Shown here: positions 8,678 through 16,946 of the stretch, piece by piece | How positions within the stretch are numbered: the stretch's first letter is position 1 | Layout of the letters: each line of letters begins with the position of its first letter | Assembly (NCBI GenBank): GCA_964554665.1 | Contig: CAZKPP010000003.1 | Location: 15,772-79,771 of the forward strand | DNA: 64,000 bases | Direction of reading: 5' to 3' | Source of the DNA: UBA3263 sp964554665 | Lineage (GTDB): Bacteria; Bacteroidota; Bacteroidia; Bacteroidales; Muribaculaceae | Position numbers and translations under genes: made by a program | The notes under the pieces: generated by a model | Database searches by the model: none | The model's input: only the letters and a program-made list of their open reading frames with translations | Told to the model about the DNA's origin: nothing

Positions 8678-9815
8678 TGATGCTGAATACTAAACCGTTT
8701 TGATCCTGGCCGAAACCGTAGTCGACCCTTACGTTAACTCTATGTTTGAACTCCCAGCGGATGCCTACGCCGGCATTCCAGAGAGCGTGACCTTTAAATA
8801 TCATTCGGGGTTTGGCAAACACTTCGCCTACGCCGCCCCAGACCACGGCACCGAAGCGGCGCCACACGTGCTGGCGAAGTTCTACGCACACTTCGGCGGC
8901 ACACTTGTCGTTATATCTGCCTTCCCAGTAGCCGCGCATTGAGCTTGAACCACCCAAAACCGACATCATGCCCCAGGGGGTGTCGCCGTAGGTCATGCGC
9001 ATGTGCATGTTGGTTGCCATAACGCCGCCTTTCCAGAGGGGGGTGTAGAAGTTAAAGGTGCCTTCGGTTGCCGAAAAAGCATATTGGTTGCCCATAAACT
9101 TGGGGGCGAAGCTTTGGTCGAGTCTGAAGTATAGGCCTTCGTAGGCGTTGTAGACGTTATCGCGGGTGTCAACAACCAGGCTTACGCCCCAAAGGTCGGT
9201 GAAAGTGCGGCGTTTCTGATAGTCCCAGAGCTGGGCGTCGGGTCGGTTTTTGGCGTCGAAGTAGGCCAGGTCGATAACCGGACCCATGTAGACGGGCGAT
9301 TCGCCGAGGCGGAACAGTGCGGCCAGGTTGCCCTTGGCGGTCCATTTTTTGTAGTTGACCATAAGGTCGTTGTTGTGGTTCTGAGCGTAACCTATGCCCC
9401 AGTAGCGGTCGGGCTGCGACGAAAAGTAAATGTCGTAGTAGAGCCAGATGCGGTCGCCTTTGAAATAGCTGGAGCCGTCGATGCCGACTTTGTAGTAGCC
9501 GGTAATGGACGCGTCGCCGTAGAGGCTGAACTGCGAGGCGGGGCTGATGGTGTCGTTGAGGTCGCGGTGATAAATGCCGGCGGCAACAAGGCCGATGCCG
9601 AATTTGGTATCCTGCGAGTAGTATGGTCCGCCTATAATGCTGAAATCAAGCTTTTTGGCGGGCTTTACGTCGTTTGAGCCATCGAAGTAGTCAAGAACTT
9701 TCTGAACGATGTTCTTTTTGGGTGCGGGGGTGATAACCGCGGTGCTATCGGTCTGGGCGCCGGCCAAGAGTCCTATAGCAGACATGCATAATGTAATAAA
9801 ATATTTCTTTACCAC
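8664..9815 (-). CDS. BamA/TamA-family outer-membrane barrel protein
   Basis: A 383-residue protein with an N-terminal signal peptide (cleavage likely after LLAGA). The rest reads as surface-antigen D15-type barrel strands, with no POTRA domains in front. The diagnostic feature is the GGSSSMRGYWEGRY motif near residue 275, equivalent to the conserved RGY loop of BamA/TamA, followed by strands ending in SINEAF with a C-terminal Phe. POTRA-less members of this type are common in Bacteroidota and their roles are unknown. The gene is downstream of porU (89 bases, with a hairpin in the gap) and overlaps eptA by 14 bases. An envelope function linked to LPS or secretion is plausible but inferred. Confidence 0.8.
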   Translation of the reverse strand: MVKKYFITLCMSAIGLLAGAQTDSTAVITPAPKKNIVQKVLDYFDGSNDVKPAKKLDFSIIGGPYYSQDTKFGIGLVAAGIYHRDLNDTISPASQFSLYGDASITGYYKVGIDGSSYFKGDRIWLYYDIYFSSQPDRYWGIGYAQNHNNDLMVNYKKWTAKGNLAALFRLGESPVYMGPVIDLAYFDAKNRPDAQLWDYQKRRTFTDLWGVSLVVDTRDNVYNAYEGLYFRLDQSFAPKFMGNQYAFSATEGTFNFYTPLWKGGVMATNMHMRMTYGDTPWGMMSVLGGSSSMRGYWEGRYNDKCAAEVCVELRQHVWRRFGAVVWGGVGEVFAKPRMIFKGHALWNAGVGIRWEFKHRVNVRVDYGFGQDQNGLVFSINEAF

Positions 9816-9840
9816 GGTTGAAACGATAATAATAGTAGTG

Positions 9841-9879
9841 AAAACTGCAGAACGAAACTATTTTTCGCCCTGCAGTTTT
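9841..9879 (-). terminator. Hairpin after porU
   Basis: Arms AAAACTGCAG (9841-9850) and CTGCAGTTTT (9870-9879) form a 10-bp stem, with a further five pairs (CGAAA/TTTCG) inside. It lies 26 bases after the porU stop and before the BamA-like gene, so it may end or attenuate transcription from porU. The trailing T-run is contained in the stem rather than following it. Confidence 0.6.
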
Positions 9880-9904
9880 ATAACGCTTCAGCTGTGGAAA
9901 TGGT

Positions 9905-12900
9905 TCAATGAACCACGAACTGAACTTTCTGTGTAGCCGATGCTGCGGAATTGGAGCGTACCTGAACGAAAGCGCGGTATGCTCCGGCGTTGAGATTGGC
10001 CGTGTAGGCAGGTCCGGTGAATACCTCGTTGAGCACCAGGTCGCCATGGAGGTTCTCAACAATGAGACGGTGGGTGGCACTGTTGATTTCGGTTGCGATT
10101 TCAAAGTTTACGGTGCCTTCCTCAACTGCGGCCGACAGGGTAGCTTCCGGAGTGTTGTCGATCATGAAATAGAGGGTTTCTTCCGCCCAGTTATCGTCGG
10201 CGTCGAGAACGGCCAGATTTGCCTCGTGGTTGCCGAACTCGAGTTGCGAGGTGGTGTAGTTCATGCGGAACTTGCCGTTGCCAATGGGGGTAACAAGGTT
10301 GGAAACATTATCTTGAGCCTTTCCGTCGATGGTGAGTTTAACGGGGTTGACAAGAGCGTTGGAGTAGGCTATGCCGGCGGGCGATTCAATGGTGGCGGTC
10401 AGCGTTGCTTTGTGTTTGTGCGAAGCTGATGCTTCGGAGATTGCAACTTCAAACGATTCGATAAATACCGGCTGATTGGTGGTTGAGGCTGCGGTGCCTG
10501 CCTCTACAAAGTCAATGCCCTTAACGTAGCCGAGGCCGCGGTTGGTTGCGTCGGTGGAGTAGACGTAGGCCTGTATGCGGTGGTTGGCGGGGTTGGAGGT
10601 CGAAGGAGCGATTGCGTCAACCGAGAAGCGGCCGTTTTTGACATCGGCGGTTATCTGGCCGATAATCTCCTGGTCGATTTCCATGGAGGCGATGTAGCCG
10701 GGATTGTTCGACGGGTTGGTTTTGTTAACGTTGGCCTTTTCTTCGGGGGTGTCGTAGATGGTCAGCACGACGGTGCCGTTGAAGTTCGAGTCAAAGTTGC
10801 CGTTGAGGTCGGTTACGCGTCCCGAAATGGTTGTCGGGGCAATGAAGCTCATGCTGTTGTTGGCAATCGGGTCGATTTCAACGGCGTTTGTGGCACTGTA
10901 AACAGGCATCATCGGGTCACCGATGTAGTTATAGTTCAGAGTGTTGCAGATAGACTTGCGATATGACGCCATGCGGTCGTTGAAGCGCCATACGGCATCG
11001 CACCATACTTTGCCGAAGGGGGTGTTGTTTTCGGCAACATCCATGCAATAGGCAATTTCGCGGCCCAGCTCGGTGTTGTTTTCAGGGAACACTTCGCGGC
11101 CGGAACCGATAACGCCTACGGGGCCACCGTTGGGGTTGCTAAGCAGGTTGCCCGAAAGAGTTTTGGTGTAGATGTCGACGGCTGCTACGTGACACGATGC
11201 AAAATACATGAACGGAGTGTGGGCCGGGCCCTTGACGTCGAGCGACGACTGCAGGTTCAGCATCGGGTCGCGGGCAGTGGTGGAGCCGGAGATGCCGGTG
11301 GCGGTGCCGTGTCCGAAGAAGGCATAGAATTGTGCGCCGCGGGCCAGGGTGCTGTTCTGAATCTTGCGGGTGATAACATTGTTGTCGGCCGAGAAGAGGT
11401 TTGAAGCGCAGCGGTTAATGGTAATCGTGGTGCCGTGCTTTTCGGTGTTCATGGCCTCAAGCATCTGCTCGCCGTCGCTCATGTGGGTGCGCGACTTTTC
11501 GGTGGGCGTCGAATAGTCTGAAGCAACGATAATGTTGCCCAGAGCGGGATAGGTGGGCAGATTGGTGAGGTAGTATTCAGCCTTTTTATAATAGTCGTTG
11601 ATTTCCGATGCGTCTTTGAAGGGCAGACGGCCTACGCCGGCAATCGGCGGGTTGGAGAATACGCAGAAGGTGCTGTGGCGCTCAAGCCAGGGGTTTGAGG
11701 TCTTGGGCTCGCCGGCCGACACAAAGTAAACGTCTGATGAGTAGTTGGTGGTTATGTTTCGGGCCAGGCTCGGTTCCTCGCACTGAGCGGTAACAACGTA
11801 GGGCATGTTGTCGCCCACAAGGTCTTTATTGTTAAAGGTGGCGGGGCCGAGCAGGAGCACGCCGCGCAGCTTCGAGCCGTTGCGTTCGTTAAGATGAGTA
11901 ACAAAGCGGCGAACAGCTTCGGGCGATGTGTTGCCTGAGCCGTATTCGTTGAAAATCTTTGCCTGGTCAACAACGGCAACTTCCAGTCCCTGAACGCGTT
12001 CGTGGAAGTCTGCAATCTGATATGCGCTGTTGAGCAGCGGAGTGGAGGTTACGATCAGCATGTCGGGTACCTGCATGGAGTGGAGGTTCTGGTTGGCGAC
12101 ATGGCCGATAATTTCGGGCGAGGGTTGCTCGGCGGTAACGTCGAAGGCAACCACTTCGTTGGCATAGCCGGAGGCTACGGCAGGCAGGGTGCCATAGAAT
12201 TTGTCGTCGCTCTGGTTGAGGGCGATTTCCTTGATTTCAGAGGGGTTGGTAACGTTCCAGACTTTCCAGTTCTTGTTGTCGATACCCGAAAGTTCGAAAG
12301 TTGCGGCCTTGGTTTCGTTAAGGAAGTACATCATTGACTGCGGACGCACGCCAACGTTGTTCGACCTGTTGTATTTAACAAAGAAGAAGTCGAGAGCACA
12401 GGGTTTCTGCTGGTTGCCGTTTTCGGGAATTTTAAAGGTTACGGTGTGGGTCTGCGACTCGGTGGTCATCGGCATGGTGAATTCCTGGGAGCGGAATTCG
12501 GGGGTGAGGACTTCTTTTTGGAGCAGCAGGTTGGGCTTGGAGCCGTCGGACGAAATGTTTTCGATGCCTTCCGAGAAGTAGGCCACCATGGTGTTGGCAA
12601 CGTCTGTGTTTGACGGTGCCATGTAGGCGCCGAACAGCAGCGTAGCGTCGGGCGAAGCCAGATGGCTCACCGTAAACGGATGTGTAACGCCGTTGGTTTT
12701 GGTAATGGTTGCGGGTTCCAGGAATATTGTGCCGGCCTCGGTGAGCGAGGTGGCGTCGTCTTCGTGGTAGTAAACGGCCTTGTGGCTGGTAAGCGCGCCG
12801 TCGGTAGATTTCGGAGCGGCTATGGTCGAAAACGAAGCCGGGCCGGAGTGCACATCGGAGATAAAATATGTGGCGCCGATGCTGTTGATGTGGCGCAGAC

Positions 12901-13273
12901 GCTTGGCGGCATCGTTGGCGGTAAACTTGGTGCGCCAGGCTTCGGGGTTGAAGTCGTAGTTGTCGGCCAGGTAAAATACAATTTTCTGTTGCTCGGGAAT
13001 GTTGACGGTGTGAATCGGCTTGAGGTCGCCGGGAATAACGTTAAACGAGCAACTTACGAGCAGGCTCGGCGCATAACCGAAAACTTTAACTGCCGCGGGG
13101 TCGGAATATCCGAGTTGTTTGAGTTCATCGTAGGTGAGCTGATAAACGCCGTCGGACATTACACGAATCTTTGTCCAATTACCCTCCGACATAATCGAAG
13201 TCGCCGGCATATTGGAGGCAGATGCGCAGAGTCCGAGAGTCAGACAGCAGGCCAGGTATAGTGCTTTTTTCAT
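9905..13273 (-). CDS. porU: PorU, type IX secretion system C-terminal signal peptidase/sortase
   Basis: A 1122-residue gingipain-type (family C25) protein with a signal peptide (MKKALYLACCLTLGLCASA). The peptidase region holds the catalytic pair at His655 in FFGHGTATG and Cys694 in YFASCHVA. The long beta-rich N-terminal part and the size of about 1100 residues match PorU rather than a secreted gingipain. The end (LNAGAYRAFVQV ... VQFVVH) resembles a T9SS C-terminal domain. In characterised systems PorU removes the sorting signal from cargo at the cell surface and attaches cargo to anionic LPS. It follows a small FAH-like gene by 27 bases and precedes the BamA-like gene and eptA. No cargo protein with a sorting domain was recognised elsewhere in the window. 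Confidence 0.88.
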   Translation of the reverse strand: MKKALYLACCLTLGLCASASNMPATSIMSEGNWTKIRVMSDGVYQLTYDELKQLGYSDPAAVKVFGYAPSLLVSCSFNVIPGDLKPIHTVNIPEQQKIVFYLADNYDFNPEAWRTKFTANDAAKRLRHINSIGATYFISDVHSGPASFSTIAAPKSTDGALTSHKAVYYHEDDATSLTEAGTIFLEPATITKTNGVTHPFTVSHLASPDATLLFGAYMAPSNTDVANTMVAYFSEGIENISSDGSKPNLLLQKEVLTPEFRSQEFTMPMTTESQTHTVTFKIPENGNQQKPCALDFFFVKYNRSNNVGVRPQSMMYFLNETKAATFELSGIDNKNWKVWNVTNPSEIKEIALNQSDDKFYGTLPAVASGYANEVVAFDVTAEQPSPEIIGHVANQNLHSMQVPDMLIVTSTPLLNSAYQIADFHERVQGLEVAVVDQAKIFNEYGSGNTSPEAVRRFVTHLNERNGSKLRGVLLLGPATFNNKDLVGDNMPYVVTAQCEEPSLARNITTNYSSDVYFVSAGEPKTSNPWLERHSTFCVFSNPPIAGVGRLPFKDASEINDYYKKAEYYLTNLPTYPALGNIIVASDYSTPTEKSRTHMSDGEQMLEAMNTEKHGTTITINRCASNLFSADNNVITRKIQNSTLARGAQFYAFFGHGTATGISGSTTARDPMLNLQSSLDVKGPAHTPFMYFASCHVAAVDIYTKTLSGNLLSNPNGGPVGVIGSGREVFPENNTELGREIAYCMDVAENNTPFGKVWCDAVWRFNDRMASYRKSICNTLNYNYIGDPMMPVYSATNAVEIDPIANNSMSFIAPTTISGRVTDLNGNFDSNFNGTVVLTIYDTPEEKANVNKTNPSNNPGYIASMEIDQEIIGQITADVKNGRFSVDAIAPSTSNPANHRIQAYVYSTDATNRGLGYVKGIDFVEAGTAASTTNQPVFIESFEVAISEASASHKHKATLTATIESPAGIAYSNALVNPVKLTIDGKAQDNVSNLVTPIGNGKFRMNYTTSQLEFGNHEANLAVLDADDNWAEETLYFMIDNTPEATLSAAVEEGTVNFEIATEINSATHRLIVENLHGDLVLNEVFTGPAYTANLNAGAYRAFVQVRSNSAASATQKVQFVVH

Positions 13274-13300
13274 GAGGCGAAAGATATGTAAAGTGATTGG

Positions 13301-13756
13301 CTATTTAATATTAAAGTTTAAAACTTCTTCGTTGTTGAGTGTATTTGCTATGTGTTGGTTTATATTTATCGGTGTTGCAGGGTCGGGGAGAGTGTAAGCT
13401 ATAATATCGCCGGTTTTCATTGTTGACCATGCTGAGGTTTTTGCGAGCAAGTCGGCCGCTCGGTCGGGCAGCTGCTCTATGGGCAGCCATTTTCCGCATA
13501 CCACTGCGCCGTCCATAAAGTCGAGGCAGTCGAATCTGTCGGCCTCGGGCACCCAAATCAGGGTCATGGCGTCGAAATGGCGCGGGGCGAACTTCGGCGG
13601 CACGTTTTTGCCGAGTTTGCCAACCCTGAAGCCGAGCGCAAACCGTCCCCGCCAGTTTTCGCCGCTGTCGGGCAAAAACCAAGGCTGAAGGTTACGGCCG
13701 ATTGCCGAATCGGCAATCAGACGCAGTGTGTTATCGGTTTCCAGCAGGAGTTTCAA
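13301..13756 (-). CDS. Divergent, shortened fumarylacetoacetate hydrolase-like protein
   Basis: A 151-residue protein. Its segments LQPWFLPD, RVGKLGKNVPPKFAPRHFDAMT, FDCLDFMDGAVVCGKWLP and STMKTGDIIAYTLP line up in order with the FAH/MhpD hydrolase fold (PFFxPD, LGKNIxxxFAxRYYD, GFDGSAxxG, TGDLIxTGTP). The metal-binding E-x-E and downstream Asp of active family members are not visible, and the N-terminal part is missing. It is probably not a hydrolase and may be a relic or a repurposed fold. Translation appears to start at TTG, since no ATG occurs in frame near the start. A promoter -7 box (13791-13784) lies 27 bases upstream, supporting this start. It heads the porU transcription unit. Confidence 0.6.
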   Translation of the reverse strand: MKLLLETDNTLRLIADSAIGRNLQPWFLPDSGENWRGRFALGFRVGKLGKNVPPKFAPRHFDAMTLIWVPEADRFDCLDFMDGAVVCGKWLPIEQLPDRAADLLAKTSAWSTMKTGDIIAYTLPDPATPININQHIANTLNNEEVLNFNIK

Positions 13757-13783
13757 TTCTTTTTACCGTAGGTATATATAGCG

Positions 13784-13815
13784 CAAAATTACGAAAAAAA
13801 TTGCAAATACGCAAC
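13784..13815 (-). promoter_or_regulatory. Promoter for the FAH-like/porU unit
   Basis: Minus strand: GTTG (13815-13812), a 20-base spacer and TAATTTTG (13791-13784) followed by C. It matches the -7 consensus exactly and three of four -33 bases. Confidence 0.6.
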
Positions 13816-14826
13816 TTATTTGTATTTATTCACAATCGGAGTCTCAAAATATTTCTTGCTCAGCCATGCCAGAGCGGCGAGTAAAGGTATGGAAATGCAG
13901 TATTCAAGGCCAAGTGGCAAGTGGATGTTGAAAAAGTCTAAAATGGCGCGTGAGCCGTGAATCCACGGGTAGTGGAGAATATAGAAACCGAAAGAAACGT
14001 TGCCTAAGGCAAGGAGCGGCTTGGAGTGGAGAACGCGGGTGGTCAGGCAGTTGGTGTTTTCAATTGCAGTCAGAATCAGCAGCAGCGCGAAAACCGACGG
14101 CCACCAGTAGGAGCTTAAGGTGAACCTGGGCGAAACCGAGGGCGCGAGCATCAGCAGCGCGAACATTGCCGCGAGGATGCCGATAACTGCCAGGTCGGCC
14201 ACGACGGGCGATTTTATGGAAACTTTGCGATAGTGGCAAACGAATGCCAACACTATTCCGCACAGATATGTTGCGAACTGCATGGGCGGAAAAATATAGA
14301 TCATTCCGTGCACATAGGGCTCCGGCACGTAGATCGTGACCAGAAAGTAGCATATCAGATACGAGGCCATGAACGCCGCAAAAGCTCGCGGCTTATTGTA
14401 TGCGAGCCGGAAGGTTGGCAGAAACGCCAGGTAGCAGAACATTATGGAGCTGATGAACCATGTTGGCGGATTGCCGGAGAAGTAGTAAGTAATGTTCGGA
14501 ATCCAGCTCTGAATCATAAGAATGTCAGCCACTGTGGGCTTAATACCTTGACGAAATCCGTTGACGGCCAGGGCAAGAAACAGGCCCACAAGGTAGAGAG
14601 GGTAGAGCTGAACCAGTCGTCGCCACATAAATCGGCCCGGTTTTGGCAAATCGTTTCTTTCGGCGCGGCGCAGAAACGACAGGGTAAACACAAAGGCGCT
14701 GAGCATCATAAAGCCGGCAATCCTTATGTCGCCGGAATTAGAGAGCAACCGGCTGTTAAACCCGAAATGTGCTGCTAAAACTGCTATGGCCAGCAAGCCT
14801 CGGAGCGATTGAAGATTGTAAATCAT
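13816..14826 (-). CDS. Membrane-bound acyltransferase (acyltransferase 3 / OafA family)
   Basis: A 336-residue polytopic protein beginning MIYNLQSLRGLLAIAVLAAHFGF. The LRG plus His (about residue 19) arrangement is the conserved start of acyltransferase-3 enzymes that O-acylate cell-surface glycans. About ten hydrophobic segments follow, with charged loops such as FLRRAERND and the conserved Arg-rich MWRRLVQLYPLY. The ATG at 14826 is chosen because the LRG motif must lie near the N-terminus. A TAACTTTG box (14843-14836) sits only nine bases upstream, so the leader would be very short. The gene is divergent from gyrB across 89 bases. The acceptor is unknown; LPS or polysaccharide acetylation fits the neighbouring eptA and porU, but this is inference. 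Confidence 0.82.
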   Translation of the reverse strand: MIYNLQSLRGLLAIAVLAAHFGFNSRLLSNSGDIRIAGFMMLSAFVFTLSFLRRAERNDLPKPGRFMWRRLVQLYPLYLVGLFLALAVNGFRQGIKPTVADILMIQSWIPNITYYFSGNPPTWFISSIMFCYLAFLPTFRLAYNKPRAFAAFMASYLICYFLVTIYVPEPYVHGMIYIFPPMQFATYLCGIVLAFVCHYRKVSIKSPVVADLAVIGILAAMFALLMLAPSVSPRFTLSSYWWPSVFALLLILTAIENTNCLTTRVLHSKPLLALGNVSFGFYILHYPWIHGSRAILDFFNIHLPLGLEYCISIPLLAALAWLSKKYFETPIVNKYK

Positions 14827-14835
14827 TTCAAGGCG

Positions 14836-14843
14836 CAAAGTTA
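14836..14843 (-). promoter_or_regulatory. -7 box for the acyltransferase gene
   Basis: TAACTTTG followed by C on the minus strand, ending nine bases before ATG 14826. No good TTTG is seen at the expected -33 distance. Confidence 0.45.
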
Positions 14844-14885
14844 CAAAAAAAATGTTGTTAAGCGATGATTTTCGGAAAATTTTCG

Positions 14886-14893
14886 TAAATTTG
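14886..14893 (+). promoter_or_regulatory. -7 box for gyrB
   Basis: TAAATTTG followed by C, 22 bases before the gyrB start. The -33 position is degenerate. Confidence 0.55.
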
Positions 14894-14915
14894 CAGTCAG
14901 AAACAATTCGATTTT

Positions 14916-16874
14916 ATGATAGAAGAAGAAAAAGCAGGCGCCGACTACGGCGCAAGTTCCATCCAGGTTCTGGAAGGTCTTGAGGCAGTGCGCAAACGCC
15001 CTGCAATGTATATCGGCGACATTTCGGCCAAAGGTCTCCACCATTTGGTATATGAAGTTGTTGATAACTCAATAGACGAAGCCCTGGCAGGTTATGCAAC
15101 CAATATCGACGTGGTTATCAACGAAGATAACTCGATAACCGTTGTCGACAACGGCCGCGGTATTCCTGTTGACATGCACGAAAAAGAGAAAAAGAGCGCC
15201 CTTGAGGTTGTTCTGACCGTTCTGCATGCCGGCGGTAAATTCAATAAAGATTCATATAAGGTTTCGGGCGGTCTGCACGGCGTAGGCGTAAGCTGCGTAA
15301 ACGCGCTGTCAACCTATCTGCGCGCCGAGGTTCGCCGCAACGGCAAGGTTTACATGCAGGAATACTCCTGCGGTAAACCCACGTCGGAACTCACCGTAAT
15401 CGGCGAGAGCGAAACCACCGGTACGACCGTAACCTTCAAGCCTGACGGCTCGATATTTGTTGAAACCGTTTATAACTACGACACTCTGGCCAACCGTCTG
15501 CGCGACCTGGCTTTCCTCAATGCCGGCATAACCCTGACGCTGACCGACAAACGCGAACGCGACGCCGATGGCAACGCCCGCACCGAAACCTTCTATTCCG
15601 AGGCAGGTCTGGAAGACTTCGTGCGCTATATCGACGCCAAGCGCACTCCGCTGATTGAGCATGTTATTCACCTCAACACCGAACGCCAGGGCATTCCAGT
15701 TGAAGTAGCGCTGACCTATAACACCGACTACAACGAAAATATCTATTCCTTCGTAAACAATATCAACACCTACGAAGGCGGTACGCACCTGACCGGTTTC
15801 AAACGCGCAGTAGGCTTCACCATCAAGAAGTATGCCGAGGACAACAAGATGCTCGAAAAGCTTGCTAAAGACAAAATCGAGCTGACCTCGGGCGACTATA
15901 TGCAGGGCCTCACCGCCGTGATTTCGGTTAAGGTTATGGAACCGCAGTTTGAGGGCCAGACCAAAACCAAACTCGGCAACAACGAGGTTATCGGCGCCGT
16001 GCAAACCGCAGTGGCCGAAGCTATGCGCGACTACCTTGAGGAACACCCCAAGGAAGCCAAAATCATTACCGACAAGATTATTCTTTCGGCAACCGCGCGC
16101 CATGCAGCACTGAAGGCCCGCACCGAAGTGTTGCGCAAATCGCCCCTCGGCGGCGCCGGTCTGCCCGGCAAGCTGGCCGACTGCTCAAGCCGCATTGCCG
16201 AAGATTGCGAACTCTTCATTGTCGAAGGTGACTCGGCAGGCGGCTCCGCCAAAAAGGCCCGCGACCGCCACACGCAGGCTATTCTGCCTATCCGCGGCAA
16301 AATCCTCAACGTTGAAAAAGCTTCGAAGACCAAGATTTTTGAAAACCAGGAAATCACCGCCCTCTATCGCGCGCTGCGCGTAGTCCCCAGCCAGGAAGAA
16401 GGTAAGGAAGACGACGTTGATATCAGCAAAATCGCTTATCATAAGATTATCATAATGACCGATGCCGATGTCGATGGCTCTCACATCGACACTCTGCTGA
16501 TGACCTTCTTCTTCCGCCGCATGCGTTCGGTGATCGACAACGGTTACCTCTACATCGCCTCGTCGCCGCTCTATAAAGTAAGCCTCAAGAATGGCAAGCG
16601 CGCCGAATATTGCTGGGATGACCGCCAGCTGCGCGAAGCCATCGAGTCGATGGGCCCCGGCGCTATGGTTCAACGCTACAAAGGTTTGGGCGAAATGGAC
16701 TATAAGGAACTGAAGGAAACCACCATGGACCCCGAAAACCGTATCCTCAAGCAGGTGAATATTTCGGATGCCATTGAGGCCGACCGCGTGTTCTCCATGC
16801 TCATGGGCGAGGACGTTTCGATTCGTCGCGATTTCATCGAAGCGAATGCCGCCTACGCCAATATCGACGCATAA
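14916..16874 (+). CDS. gyrB: DNA gyrase subunit B
   Basis: A 652-residue type IIA topoisomerase ATPase subunit, of the normal length for GyrB without the proteobacterial insert. Seen in order are the GHKL ATPase domain (KRPAMYIGD, DNSIDEA, DNGRGIPV, GGLHGVGVS), the transducer region, the TOPRIM domain with EGDSAGGSAKKARDR and the metal-binding MTDADVDGSHI, and the C-terminal QRYKGLGEMD. With GyrA it introduces negative supercoils into DNA. It has its own -7 box just upstream and is followed by a GC-rich hairpin and rnr. ParE was considered, but the sequence, length and a gyrA in the same window favour GyrB. Confidence 0.93.
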   Translation: MIEEEKAGADYGASSIQVLEGLEAVRKRPAMYIGDISAKGLHHLVYEVVDNSIDEALAGYATNIDVVINEDNSITVVDNGRGIPVDMHEKEKKSALEVVLTVLHAGGKFNKDSYKVSGGLHGVGVSCVNALSTYLRAEVRRNGKVYMQEYSCGKPTSELTVIGESETTGTTVTFKPDGSIFVETVYNYDTLANRLRDLAFLNAGITLTLTDKRERDADGNARTETFYSEAGLEDFVRYIDAKRTPLIEHVIHLNTERQGIPVEVALTYNTDYNENIYSFVNNINTYEGGTHLTGFKRAVGFTIKKYAEDNKMLEKLAKDKIELTSGDYMQGLTAVISVKVMEPQFEGQTKTKLGNNEVIGAVQTAVAEAMRDYLEEHPKEAKIITDKIILSATARHAALKARTEVLRKSPLGGAGLPGKLADCSSRIAEDCELFIVEGDSAGGSAKKARDRHTQAILPIRGKILNVEKASKTKIFENQEITALYRALRVVPSQEEGKEDDVDISKIAYHKIIIMTDADVDGSHIDTLLMTFFFRRMRSVIDNGYLYIASSPLYKVSLKNGKRAEYCWDDRQLREAIESMGPGAMVQRYKGLGEMDYKELKETTMDPENRILKQVNISDAIEADRVFSMLMGEDVSIRRDFIEANAAYANIDA

Positions 16875-16894
16875 AATCTAACGTTGCATTCATC

Positions 16895-16930
16895 TTGAGC
16901 CTGTCGCCGACAACAAAGCGGCAGGCTCAA
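16895..16930 (+). terminator. Hairpin between gyrB and rnr
   Basis: A 13-bp stem (16895-16907 with 16918-16930, one G-U pair) and a 10-base loop. It begins 20 bases after the gyrB stop and ends 16 bases before rnr. The following bases (TTGTTAAAATAATG) give only a weak T-run, so partial termination is as likely as full. Confidence 0.6.
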
Positions 16931-16946
16931 TTGTTAAAATAATGTT

